Positions 46,829-55,012 of a stretch of 64,000 bases of DNA are shown here, piece after piece. The notes under the pieces are model-generated. The model was not told the DNA's origin. It did not search any database and saw nothing but the letters and a program-made list of their open reading frames with translations. The DNA is from an uncultured Porphyromonadaceae bacterium (lineage in GTDB: Bacteria > Bacteroidota > Bacteroidia > Bacteroidales > Muribaculaceae), in the NCBI GenBank assembly GCA_902489275.1, contig CABTZK010000002.1:62001-126000 (forward strand), in the 5' to 3' direction. The first letter of the stretch is position 1; the number at the start of each line of letters is the position of its first letter. Made by a program: the position numbers and the translations under genes.

Positions 46829-47842
46829 TCATAAAGACGAAAAATGGGCGGGCTCCAACGGGGCGACAACAAGGGCGTAGCGCCCCTCGCGACGCTGAAC
46901 GCGAAGCGTGGCGGGCCCGCGCCCACGCTCGCCGAGCGCCGCGGCCACAAGCCCCATGGTGGCGCGCAAGTTGAGCTCGACACAAGGATTGATGCCGATT
47001 GCGCCACCGCTGCTGTAAAGCAGCATGTCCACCCCCAAGTGGGTATCGGGTAAATAGCGGCACACCAACTCGCCAAGGGCCTGCATCACGGCCTCGACCA
47101 CCTGGTCGAAGCCGGGATAAAGAGCGACAATGCGGGCGCGAAGCGCCTGCCGCGTGTCTACAAGGCTTTGGGCATACTGGTGGTGGGCATCACTCTCGAA
47201 GATGGAGTAGCCCACAAACTTGAGCACGCCGCCACGACACTCCAACTCGATGGCGCAATCCATCACCCGCTCCACCCCCACCTCGCACAACAAGGAGCCT
47301 TGCCGCCTCAAGCCGCCCCTCACCCAGCGCTCAAAGAACGCGTTATCCTGCCCCTGGCCGACGCGCATCACCCCTCGGCCGCTTCCTGACCACGGCAACT
47401 TCACATAACAACCAGGGTGCTCGCGCGCAAAGCGAACTGTCTCGGCAACCGTGAAAGTCTCAACGGGAAACTCGGTGAAGCGGCAGCCTAAAAGCTCGCT
47501 CACGCGCCGATGAATGTCAATCGTCGTGCGCCGGTGAGAAAGCCTGCGAAAGCGGTCAAGCGCCGCCTCACTGGGCAGCGATTCAGGATGCGCACCCATC
47601 CTGATGAGGCGCTTGCGCACAACCCGGTTCCAGCCCCACGGGCGAAACACGGCCCTGCGCCACTGCTGGGGAAGCGGTTGGCCTAACTCCATCACGCTTG
47701 CCCCTTGGGGAGCATAGGAAGCAGGCAGCGACGACAAGTCATGCTGCAACTGCCGCACACAAGGGGGCGCCACATAGTGATCGCCACCTTGAGCCAATGC
47801 CAAATCGTGGTCGGGATTAAACAAGTAGATCTCTTGTGCCAT
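46829..47842 (-). CDS. ATP-grasp-like protein, unknown function
   Basis: A 337-residue cytoplasmic protein that I read as an ATP-grasp enzyme. The N-terminus (EIYLFNPDHDLALA) fits a pre-ATP-grasp domain; ATP-binding is suggested by CYVKLPWSGSGRGVMRVG (Lys and Gly-rich loop), and metal binding by GVDMLLYSSGGAIGINPCVELNLRATMG (ELNxR near the C-terminus). Similar proteins occur in Bacteroidales without known role; ligases joining amino or carboxyl groups are typical of the fold. Its promoter box lies almost on the start codon. Confidence 0.75.
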   Translation of the reverse strand: MAQEIYLFNPDHDLALAQGGDHYVAPPCVRQLQHDLSSLPASYAPQGASVMELGQPLPQQWRRAVFRPWGWNRVVRKRLIRMGAHPESLPSEAALDRFRRLSHRRTTIDIHRRVSELLGCRFTEFPVETFTVAETVRFAREHPGCYVKLPWSGSGRGVMRVGQGQDNAFFERWVRGGLRRQGSLLCEVGVERVMDCAIELECRGGVLKFVGYSIFESDAHHQYAQSLVDTRQALRARIVALYPGFDQVVEAVMQALGELVCRYLPDTHLGVDMLLYSSGGAIGINPCVELNLRATMGLVAAALGERGRGPATLRVQRREGRYALVVAPLEPAHFSSL

Positions 47843-47848
47843 GCGGTC

Positions 47849-47857
47849 ACAAAGTTA
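47849..47857 (-). promoter_or_regulatory. -7 box of the ATP-grasp-like gene, very short leader
   Basis: Read leftward it is TAACTTTGT, matching TAnnTTTG, only six bases from the ATG at 47842. Confidence 0.45.
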
Positions 47858-47911
47858 CAAAAACACCCTGAAAAGCAAGCGGAAATTCTTGACAAACGCA
47901 TTAAAATTCAC

Positions 47912-47920
47912 TATCTTTGC
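47912..47920 (+). promoter_or_regulatory. -7 box for the small membrane protein gene, with -33 TTGAC
   Basis: TATCTTTGC is preceded by TTGAC at 47889-47893 at normal spacing, one of the best-formed promoters in the window; the gene starts 22 bases downstream. Confidence 0.65.
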
Positions 47921-47941
47921 ACCAGTCAAACATTATGAACT

Positions 47942-48145
47942 ATGAAAGCTACACTATATCAGGAAAAAGAGCAGGCGATGGAGCCCATCGACGAGCACCG
48001 CATGGCCATCGCAACCGAGAAGCCAGCCAAGGCTGACCCTCCACGCCAGCAATACTACATGGTGCGCTACGAAACACTGGTGAAACCCACCGTGATTGCA
48101 GCGGTTATTTTAGTCGTTTTTGCACTGGCTTTGTGGCTGTTGTGA
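47942..48145 (+). CDS. Small tail-anchored membrane protein
   Basis: A 67-residue product with a polar N-terminal half (KATLYQEKEQAMEPIDEHRM) and a single hydrophobic helix at the very end (VIAAVILVVFALALWLL), so it should be a tail-anchored inner-membrane protein with its N-terminus in the cytoplasm. It has a strong dedicated promoter and no neighbour in an operon. No family recognised. The strong promoter and host-like codons argue that it is real. Confidence 0.65.
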   Translation: MKATLYQEKEQAMEPIDEHRMAIATEKPAKADPPRQQYYMVRYETLVKPTVIAAVILVVFALALWLL

Positions 48146-48265
48146 AAATTCATCGAAAAAAGTCGCAAAAAAGTATTGCCTAATCAAAAAAAAGTGCGTA
48201 TCTTTGCAATCGCAAACGAGGGGGGGACACCCCCTTTAGATGCAAAAGACGTTCATTTTTATTTT

Positions 48266-48339
48266 GGCCCATTAGCTCAACTGAATAGAGTGTCTGACTA
48301 CGGATCAGAAGGTTACAGGTTTGAATCCTGTATGGGTCA
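48266..48339 (+). tRNA. tRNA-Arg (anticodon ACG), CCA not encoded
   Basis: Starts GGCCCATTAGCTCAACTG, has the anticodon arm TCTGACTACGGATCAGA with ACG, the T arm ACAGGTTTGAATCCTGT, and ends ATGGGTCA. The acceptor stem pairs with one G-U. A34 is expected to be edited to inosine for reading CGN codons. Confidence 0.95.
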
Positions 48340-48344
48340 CACTA

Positions 48345-48382
48345 CGCAAGTGCCTCACTCAAGGGTGCTTGCGTTTTTTTTT
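48345..48382 (+). terminator. Terminator after tRNA-Arg
   Basis: CGCAAG pairs with CTTGCG around a 17-base interior and is followed by nine T. Confidence 0.75.
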
Positions 48383-48477
48383 GCGCATCACTAAACGCCG
48401 TGCAGACCGACGGCTCGTTTCCACAAGCCTCCGCATTGCAAGCCCCACTACAGCACAAATTGGGTTAGACCGCATAA

Positions 48478-48510
48478 TCAAGGGGCAGCTCCATCGAAGC
48501 TGCCCCTTGA
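48478..48510. repeat. 13-bp perfect hairpin downstream of the second dockerin-tailed gene
   Basis: TCAAGGGGCAGCT pairs with its exact complement around a seven-base loop. It may end leftward transcripts from the dockerin-tailed gene, although the T-run is poor. A second small hairpin, CAAGAAAC/GTTTCTTG, lies at 48518-48539. It shares the GGGCAGC core with the hairpin at 13859-13892. Confidence 0.6.
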
Positions 48511-48562
48511 AATTATTCAAGAAACGAATTAGTTTCTTGCTTTATTTGATCGCACAAGGCAT

Positions 48563-50350
48563 TTACTTGCTCTCGCCCTCTATGATAAGGTTGACCAGGG
48601 CGGTCACATCGGTCACGTTCACCACGCCATCGGCGTTCAAGTCCTTGTTCGCATTGGGATATTCATCGGTACCCAGAATGGCATTGATCAGAGCAGTCAC
48701 GTCGGTCACGTTCACGATGCCGTCACCATTGATGTCGCCCTTAATCAGGCCGCTGCCCTCTTGGGTCAAGTGAATGATTTGCTGTGCGCCAGGGAAGCTA
48801 ATCTTCACGTTGCAAGCGCGATTGCCGCCCTCATTGGCTGCGCAAGTGAGCTTGAGGTAGGAGTGAAGGGTGAAATTTCCCGTGGCGGCATCCACCGAGT
48901 CACTCACTTCATAGGTGAGCCATTTAGGAAGTTCATTGCCATTTTCGTCCACAACCGTCCACTCGTCGCTGGAGTGCGTTGAGAAGAAATCAACGGTTTC
49001 CTCACCGCCAGCCTTGGGGAAGTTGAGGTTCTCGCCGACTTTCTCACCCGTTTGAGGATTGTAATAGAGGAAGTCGAAACCTGGCCACTCTACATCAAGG
49101 AAGATGGTAGGAGCCGTGACGCCCAGCGATGTCTTGAAGAAATTGTGAAGTCCCCAGGCAGCCTTGATGGAGTCGTTGCGAACGCCCAGCATGTAGCCGT
49201 GCTGACCGTAACCCTCGTCTTGCTCGTCGCGAGAGATTAACATCGCCCAGGCATCAATGGCCGCATTGTCGTAGCCCGTCACGGTGATGGCGATAGGCTG
49301 GTTGATGTCGGCCGTGATTTCGTAGGGTAAACCCGTTTCGTCATCCATTTCGGTCAAAGGAATCGAGAGGAAACCCTCCTTAGGCATAGCCTTCGTCATG
49401 TTTGTCGTGCCTTTGGCAATCACATCGCCCAGAATCAGGCTGTCGTTCTCGGCCTTCGATGCGGCATAGACCGTGGCTGTGATAGGAGCATCGCCCGTAC
49501 CGCTGTAGAAAGCATAGAACACTTTGATGGCGCGAAGCGCATAACGGCTTTCAGGCTGCTCCACATAGAGTGCCATGCCATTGTAGCCTCCCCAGTTTTT
49601 ACCAAACCAGTAACCATTCTTGCCACCATCGGCATCGGGTGCGCCCGTGTAGGTAATAACACCTCTCGTACCGCCCTGGCGAGTACCTGCACTGAAGAAC
49701 TTCGGTGTCACGTAGGCATCAATAGGCTGCTGCCCTTGCATCATTGTGGCGTGAGGATCGGACGTGTAACCAGCCAAGCCTTGATAAGGCTTGTTTTGCT
49801 TGGTTTTATCGTCATACACCAGCGAATTCAACTGATAGGAATCCTCTGTAGCGCCATTAGAAGCGGTGAGCGTGGGAGCGTACTCGCTCTCGTTGTACAT
49901 GGTGTAATACACCAAGTCCTTTTCAGTGCTGGTGCGCGTTGTGAAAGAGTCCACGCCAGGCGTGTCGTCATACTGCTCCCAGGTCCAGGTGTAGGATGTT
50001 GCACCTGCAGAAGCGTTAGGATAGGTCACGTTACGGCCATTCGGGCAATAGAACATGGGGGTATAAAAAGCGCCACCACCTGCTTCCATTGAGCGGTAGA
50101 ACGATCCTGCAGGACGGTTGTAAAGCGCTTTCAGGGGAGTCTCGGCCTTGCGGGCAGCCTTGCGGGCAGCGCGCTGCGCTGACGTGGCCATCGTTGCAAC
50201 GCTTGGGGTAAGGTCTAATTTCGCCACCTGGCTTGAAGCGGCGGGCACAACGCTCTTCACGCTAAAGCTCCTTTGCACGCGCGACTGGGCACTCACCGTA
50301 GCAATCGTCATGAGTGCAGCAGCGGCAAACAGTAAACTTTTTTTCATCAT
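48563..50350 (-). CDS. Secreted protein with dockerin-like tail, end of the SusCD locus
   Basis: A 595-residue protein with a signal peptide (KKSLLFAAAALMTIATVSAQ). After an Ala/Arg/Lys-rich stretch (ATSAQRAARKAARKAE) the body is beta-rich, with phrases such as SYTWTWEQYDDTPGVDSF and NQPIAITVTGYDNAAI, and a BACON-like domain near residue 450-520. It ends with two dockerin-like repeats (INGDGIVNVTDVTALINA and LNADGVVNVTDVTALVNL). The second repeat has Asp replaced by Ala in the first loop, so calcium binding may be weakened. It follows the DUF4302 gene by 110 bases. Function unknown; surface exposure is inferred. Confidence 0.78.
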   Translation of the reverse strand: MMKKSLLFAAAALMTIATVSAQSRVQRSFSVKSVVPAASSQVAKLDLTPSVATMATSAQRAARKAARKAETPLKALYNRPAGSFYRSMEAGGGAFYTPMFYCPNGRNVTYPNASAGATSYTWTWEQYDDTPGVDSFTTRTSTEKDLVYYTMYNESEYAPTLTASNGATEDSYQLNSLVYDDKTKQNKPYQGLAGYTSDPHATMMQGQQPIDAYVTPKFFSAGTRQGGTRGVITYTGAPDADGGKNGYWFGKNWGGYNGMALYVEQPESRYALRAIKVFYAFYSGTGDAPITATVYAASKAENDSLILGDVIAKGTTNMTKAMPKEGFLSIPLTEMDDETGLPYEITADINQPIAITVTGYDNAAIDAWAMLISRDEQDEGYGQHGYMLGVRNDSIKAAWGLHNFFKTSLGVTAPTIFLDVEWPGFDFLYYNPQTGEKVGENLNFPKAGGEETVDFFSTHSSDEWTVVDENGNELPKWLTYEVSDSVDAATGNFTLHSYLKLTCAANEGGNRACNVKISFPGAQQIIHLTQEGSGLIKGDINGDGIVNVTDVTALINAILGTDEYPNANKDLNADGVVNVTDVTALVNLIIEGESK

Positions 50351-50412
50351 TGTTTTTTAAATTAAAAGTTAATAAAAGAGTAGTAAATGTTTTCTCATAT
50401 TTTGAAATGGCT

Positions 50413-50444
50413 GGGCAGACGCTTGAAACACTCGGCATCCGCCC
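50413..50444 (-). terminator. Hairpin between the DUF4302 and dockerin-tailed genes
   Basis: Read leftward, GGGCGGATGC pairs with GCGTCTGCCC (two G-U) around a 12-base loop, just after the DUF4302 stop. No T-run follows, so it may only attenuate or shield the mRNA end. Confidence 0.4.
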
Positions 50445-50460
50445 AACCCTTTCTGTTTTT

Positions 50461-51858
50461 TTAGCGAATCCTGCACATCACATAGTCTCCCGCCTGGGCA
50501 GCGTCAGCCAGCCTCACATCGAGCGGGGTGAGCAAGTTGGTAGCAGTCAGTGCGAACGTCGTGGCGCTTATCTTGTCGATGACAGCCCTGTAGGCCGCCA
50601 CGTTGTCATAGTAAGCCTTAGCGTTCACAAAGTTGCCGTGATTTTCCAGATCGTCATAGACTGGGTCGGAGAGGTTCACCTTCAGCCTGACGGCATCGTC
50701 GCTCACGCGCTCCACATCGAGGAGCATGGGCAGCGTTTGGGTCACGACCCTGTTCTTTCTCTTAAAGGAGATATAACTGTAGAGCTCATAACGCTTTTCG
50801 GTTGCATTATAGGCCCAATACATGTCCTTCAACGTGGTGGTGCGGAATTGCTTCAATTCGGCAGCCATCTGATCACTGAGCGTATTGAACACTCCCCCTG
50901 TGGTGGATACCCCCCAGCGGAATGACCAAGAGTTGTTGGGATTGAGCAGCACGTCGCTCAGGTGTCCCGCATTGATGGTCGTCTTGCCGTCGTCGGTACA
51001 CAGCAAGGTGCCGTCGATTTGACGCACGAAGTGCTGCACCTTGTAGTCCTTGCCACCGATTGAGTCGTGCATCTCGATGGGGCGCATGAACGAGAAGCCA
51101 TCATGCGTGATGAGCGCGTTGTGCGACACGGCCATAACCGAGTCACCCGTCTCGGGATAAATGTCCATCACCATCGAGGCGCCATTTTTGATGACGTAAC
51201 GGTAGCCACTGGGCAAGTTGATGTAGGACTTGCTGATTTTGGCATGGAAGAAGCTATCGGTAGCTGCCACGACCTCGCCCATGTAGGTTCGGTCGTCGAG
51301 CTCGCTCGACAAGCGTGTCATCATCATGCGAATGCCATGCTTCTTGCCTTGAAGATACAAGGTGTCGCCCGAGTACTTCATGATGTCGAACTCGTAGTCG
51401 CCCAAGTGACCTTCTCCCCTATCGCCGAATTGATCAAGCGGGGCCGGGTCGGCAAAGCCGTGGAAGATGGAATTATAGGAATTGAGCGAGAGCACGGGGC
51501 CATTGTCGGCAATCACTTCCCACAACGATTTCTCGCTGCCAAAGACGATGTCGTGCGAGTCGGGGCTTCCGCTCTTCACTTTGCCGATATAGTCGTTCTG
51601 GCCCGAGATGACGACCGAGCCATCCTTATTGAAGGTAAACAGGTAGACGTAGCCCTTTTCCTTGTCGGTGGTAAAGTACTGGAGTTCCCACTTGCCTCCT
51701 TTTTGGGTCAAAATATCGCTATAGTCAGCGATTGAGTTTTCCAGTCGCTCGGCAGCACTGTTGGGGAAGATGTCATCTTCCTCATGCTTGAGGCACGACG
51801 TGAGCGCAAGCCCCATGAGCAGCAACGCCAGCGCCGATATATTAAAAAATCTCTTCAT
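50461..51858 (-). CDS. DUF4302 family lipoprotein
   Basis: A 465-residue lipoprotein with lipobox ALTSC (Cys at about 22). I recognise DUF4302 from the early mature region, AAERLENSIADYSDILTQKGGKWELQYFTTDKEKGYVYLFTFNKDGSV compressed as a conserved block, and GYRYVIKNGASMVMDIYPETGDS later. DUF4302 proteins are found in Bacteroidetes next to SusC/SusD and zinc metallohydrolase lipoproteins, as here. They are presumably outer-membrane-anchored surface binding proteins, but no ligand is known. It lies 38 bases after the metallohydrolase gene. Confidence 0.85.
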   Translation of the reverse strand: MKRFFNISALALLLMGLALTSCLKHEEDDIFPNSAAERLENSIADYSDILTQKGGKWELQYFTTDKEKGYVYLFTFNKDGSVVISGQNDYIGKVKSGSPDSHDIVFGSEKSLWEVIADNGPVLSLNSYNSIFHGFADPAPLDQFGDRGEGHLGDYEFDIMKYSGDTLYLQGKKHGIRMMMTRLSSELDDRTYMGEVVAATDSFFHAKISKSYINLPSGYRYVIKNGASMVMDIYPETGDSVMAVSHNALITHDGFSFMRPIEMHDSIGGKDYKVQHFVRQIDGTLLCTDDGKTTINAGHLSDVLLNPNNSWSFRWGVSTTGGVFNTLSDQMAAELKQFRTTTLKDMYWAYNATEKRYELYSYISFKRKNRVVTQTLPMLLDVERVSDDAVRLKVNLSDPVYDDLENHGNFVNAKAYYDNVAAYRAVIDKISATTFALTATNLLTPLDVRLADAAQAGDYVMCRIR

Positions 51859-51896
51859 AGTCGTTTTTCAATTAAAATTAGAAGTAGAATCATGTG

Positions 51897-53168
51897 TTAT
51901 TGAATATTCTCAATTTCCTGGCGCAAGGCATTGATGTCATAGTCCTTCTCGCGCTTGAGCACCTCCTGGCGAAGCGCGTCGAGGTCGATTTTCCAGCTAT
52001 CCATGAACCAGCCTTTGATAATATCCAATTTCTGAGTAATAATGCTTGGGCCGTCAACCTCGTCCTTGTCCTCGATGTCATAGACCAGCAAAGGAATGGC
52101 GATGCGACTGTTGCTCTCATCCAAGAAATAGCCATCGCCGTCGACGCGGCGGCCGTTGGCGTCCAAGAACGTGCCATCGTCTTGCTTGATGACCTTGGCG
52201 GTCGTCTTGTAGTACTCCAGGTTGGCCGCTGCGGGATAGAGCACCCTCTTAGTAATGGGGTCACATTTCACCTTCACGGTGTCGCTATCGGGCGTGATGT
52301 AGTCGATCACCTCGTTCTCAGCGGCGAGCGAGCGGCTGCCCTCGGCGGCCTTGTTGTTCTTGTAGAAGAAATAGGTGAACCACTTCTTGGTCATGGGTTC
52401 CTGCTCCCATCCGCGCTTGGCATCGTCAAGGATTTTAGCCCAAGTTGCGTCGTCGGAGCAAATGTAGGTCGAGGTGACCTCGGCAAAGTCCTCGCGATAG
52501 GCCGATGCGGCATAGGGGGTCACAAAACCGAGCGAGCGCATCTCGCCTGAGTTGCGTGAGGCCCACGTTGAAGCATCATACTTGGTGTTCGACAGCAAGT
52601 TGAACGTGTTGGGATAGGTTTTCTTCTGGTGCAGCACGTGGGTGAACTCATGGTGCATGGTGTGGAAGCAAAGCTCGTTGAGCGCTTCCGCATTGCTCAC
52701 GTCCAGGTTGTTGATGTTGTAGAGCGATATTTTCACACCACCCTCGGCAAGACCTACCATGATTTGGTTGTTTTGATAGGCGGGCGAGCCAATGACGTGA
52801 ATCACACGAGGCGCATTGGCCTTGAGGAACTGATCGTGGTCTTGCGCCACCGTCTTGTAGGCATCGATCCACAAGTACTTGCAGAGCAGCGCCAAGTCGC
52901 GGGCTTTGGCATAATCGGCGGGCACCAGGTTATAGTTCATGTTGGTGCTGATGTCCTTCATTTTGTACAAGAACTCCATATTATAAGGCGTACGGTAGTT
53001 CTCAATGCACCACTTGTCGAGTTTATAGGTGGCCGAGGCGGGGTCGAGCTTTTCGTCCGTATCAGGGAAAATGGTTTTGCCCAAGTTGTCATCGCTACAG
53101 GAGGAGAACGTCATTGCGGCTGCGCCTATGAGCAAAAACGATGAAATATAATATTTGAATGATTTCAT
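51897..53168 (-). CDS. SusCD-associated zinc metallohydrolase lipoprotein
   Basis: A 423-residue lipoprotein (lipobox TFSSC, Cys24). It carries the gluzincin-type zinc motif HHEFTHVLHQ with HEFTH at residues 173-177, and a downstream Glu-rich stretch (YREDFAEVTSTYI) that supplies the third ligand in such enzymes. I recognise the substrate-import-associated zinc metallohydrolase family (related to M60-like and ImmA-type folds), found beside SusC/SusD genes. It should act at the cell surface on a peptide or glycopeptide that the SusCD pair imports. It follows susD by 19 bases. Confidence 0.88.
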   Translation of the reverse strand: MKSFKYYISSFLLIGAAAMTFSSCSDDNLGKTIFPDTDEKLDPASATYKLDKWCIENYRTPYNMEFLYKMKDISTNMNYNLVPADYAKARDLALLCKYLWIDAYKTVAQDHDQFLKANAPRVIHVIGSPAYQNNQIMVGLAEGGVKISLYNINNLDVSNAEALNELCFHTMHHEFTHVLHQKKTYPNTFNLLSNTKYDASTWASRNSGEMRSLGFVTPYAASAYREDFAEVTSTYICSDDATWAKILDDAKRGWEQEPMTKKWFTYFFYKNNKAAEGSRSLAAENEVIDYITPDSDTVKVKCDPITKRVLYPAAANLEYYKTTAKVIKQDDGTFLDANGRRVDGDGYFLDESNSRIAIPLLVYDIEDKDEVDGPSIITQKLDIIKGWFMDSWKIDLDALRQEVLKREKDYDINALRQEIENIQ

Positions 53169-53187
53169 TTTCTTAATCCGTTAAATT

Positions 53188-54984
53188 TTATTGGTCAACA
53201 GTTTTACCAGCATCTTTCACCCAACTATCGAAGTTTGGCTTGGGAGCCGACATTTCCATACTCAGAGGAATTGACTCACGAGTCGAGGGTTCGAAACCAG
53301 CCGATATGACCTCGGCAGGAATCTGGATCGCATAGCGAGGATCCATGTACCACGTGCCGTCCTTCGAGGCCAGGCCCACCGTCACCGTCTTGCCTAAAGC
53401 GCTATACTTGTGCGTGACCGTCAGGCCAAGACGCTTGATGTCAAACCAGCGCATGCCATTGTGCAAGGTGACGAGGCGGCGATAGTGCTGCACCCACTGC
53501 AGGTAAGGCATGATTTCGGGCGTGGCGTGATAGGTTGCGCTTGGGCAAACCTCGTCGATGTGGATGGGCTTCATGATGCCGTGCTGGTGTCCTCCCCTGC
53601 CGCGGCCGTCGTCCTCGTTGGAGTAGAACTTCTCTACCCTCTCGCGTGTGATGTCGACCACAATTGAGGTCGCGTTGGGGTTATTCTTCCAGTTGTCGTC
53701 GATGGCCTTGATGTCCTGGAAGCCTTTCTCGATTTCGCCCAGGTAGAAATAGGCCTCGGCGCGGCACAAGAGCGTCTCCTCGTTGGTGAACTCGGCACGC
53801 ACGAAATGGGTGTAGCCGATGCCCGCCAGCTTGTCGGTGTACTCAAACTGCTCAAGGCAATAGGGTGCCAAATACAAGCCATGGTCAAGGTCGCCAAACA
53901 GGAATTGCCTGAAAGCAGGGTTCATGTAGCCTGAAAGGCCATTGACGAAAGTGACGGTGTTGGCTTCCCAGCTGGGGCTTGGCCCCAAGATGGTGGCCAG
54001 CATGGCATCGCGGTTGCACGTGTAGCGCTGGCTGGCGACAAAGCGGCGCCACCACGACGAGTAGGTAGAGACGAGCATCATATTGCCGGCACGCTCGGTG
54101 CTGGTGGCGTACTTGAAGATGTCAAATCCATTATAGAAATCCTTTTTGGCCCACACATCGTTCAGCATGGTCTTGGGGTCATTTCCCTTGAACGCTGCTG
54201 TCGCATACTCGACCACCTTGGGATAGTCGCGCTTGAACAGATAGAACCGGGCAGCAAACGCATTGGCAGCGGCCTTGTTGAAATGATACTTGGGCGACAC
54301 ATAGTAGAGGTCGGTCACCAGCTCAAGGCCTTTCTGCAAGTCGGCCTCTATCATCTCGTAGTCGGTGGCCAGTGTTCCACGCTCATAGGAGGGCTTCACT
54401 GTGGTTTCAGGTTTCGTCACGTAGGGCACGCCAGGGATCGACTTGCTCAATTCCGGCCCGCGATAAGGCAGGCAGAAGACGTTGCACAGGATAAAGTAGT
54501 GATAGGCGCGAATAAGATAGGCCTCGCCCTTCACGGCTTGCAACTTAGCCAATTCATCGCCAACGAGCTCTCCATCGCCCGTTTTCCCGGCTTTCTCAAA
54601 TTCCTCGGCTTTCTCCAGGACCGCATTGGCTGCCGCGATGGCAGCATAGCAGCTCGACCACGTGCCCGAGGGGGAGTCGTTATCGGTCGACTTGTTGACA
54701 TCCTCAAAAGCAAAGAGCTGGTCGTCGGCCTGCGAATAGCCGCTCACGTTGTAGCGGGCGAATTTCTCGTCGGGCGAGGCATTATCGACCACATTATCTG
54801 ATGAGAGCTCACAAGGCACAGCGTAGTTACTGCTCATGTAGGCCGTCACCAGCACTTGACGCAACTGCTCAACGGTGTTCAGATAGACGCGCGAGTCTGG
54901 TGTCACATCAAGGAAATCATCGCAAGATGACAGCGAGAGCAAGGCAGCCACTGCCAATAATGATAGATATTTAATTTTCTTCAT
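53188..54984 (-). CDS. SusD/RagB-family surface lipoprotein
   Basis: A 598-residue outer-membrane lipoprotein that binds the substrate and lids the SusC barrel. The lipobox is LSSCDDFLDVTP, the hallmark SusD start. The SusD TPR region follows (YMSSNYAVP, SYERGTLATDYEMIEADLQKGLELV), and the C-terminal SusD_RagB domain has MRWFDIKRLGLTVTH. The start at 54984 gives the signal peptide KKIKYLSLLAVAALLSLSSC; the frame extends 13 residues further into susC. Ligand unknown. Confidence 0.93.
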   Translation of the reverse strand: MKKIKYLSLLAVAALLSLSSCDDFLDVTPDSRVYLNTVEQLRQVLVTAYMSSNYAVPCELSSDNVVDNASPDEKFARYNVSGYSQADDQLFAFEDVNKSTDNDSPSGTWSSCYAAIAAANAVLEKAEEFEKAGKTGDGELVGDELAKLQAVKGEAYLIRAYHYFILCNVFCLPYRGPELSKSIPGVPYVTKPETTVKPSYERGTLATDYEMIEADLQKGLELVTDLYYVSPKYHFNKAAANAFAARFYLFKRDYPKVVEYATAAFKGNDPKTMLNDVWAKKDFYNGFDIFKYATSTERAGNMMLVSTYSSWWRRFVASQRYTCNRDAMLATILGPSPSWEANTVTFVNGLSGYMNPAFRQFLFGDLDHGLYLAPYCLEQFEYTDKLAGIGYTHFVRAEFTNEETLLCRAEAYFYLGEIEKGFQDIKAIDDNWKNNPNATSIVVDITRERVEKFYSNEDDGRGRGGHQHGIMKPIHIDEVCPSATYHATPEIMPYLQWVQHYRRLVTLHNGMRWFDIKRLGLTVTHKYSALGKTVTVGLASKDGTWYMDPRYAIQIPAEVISAGFEPSTRESIPLSMEMSAPKPNFDSWVKDAGKTVDQ

Positions 54985-55012
54985 TGTTTTCCTTCTATTT
55001 ATAGTTTCAATA

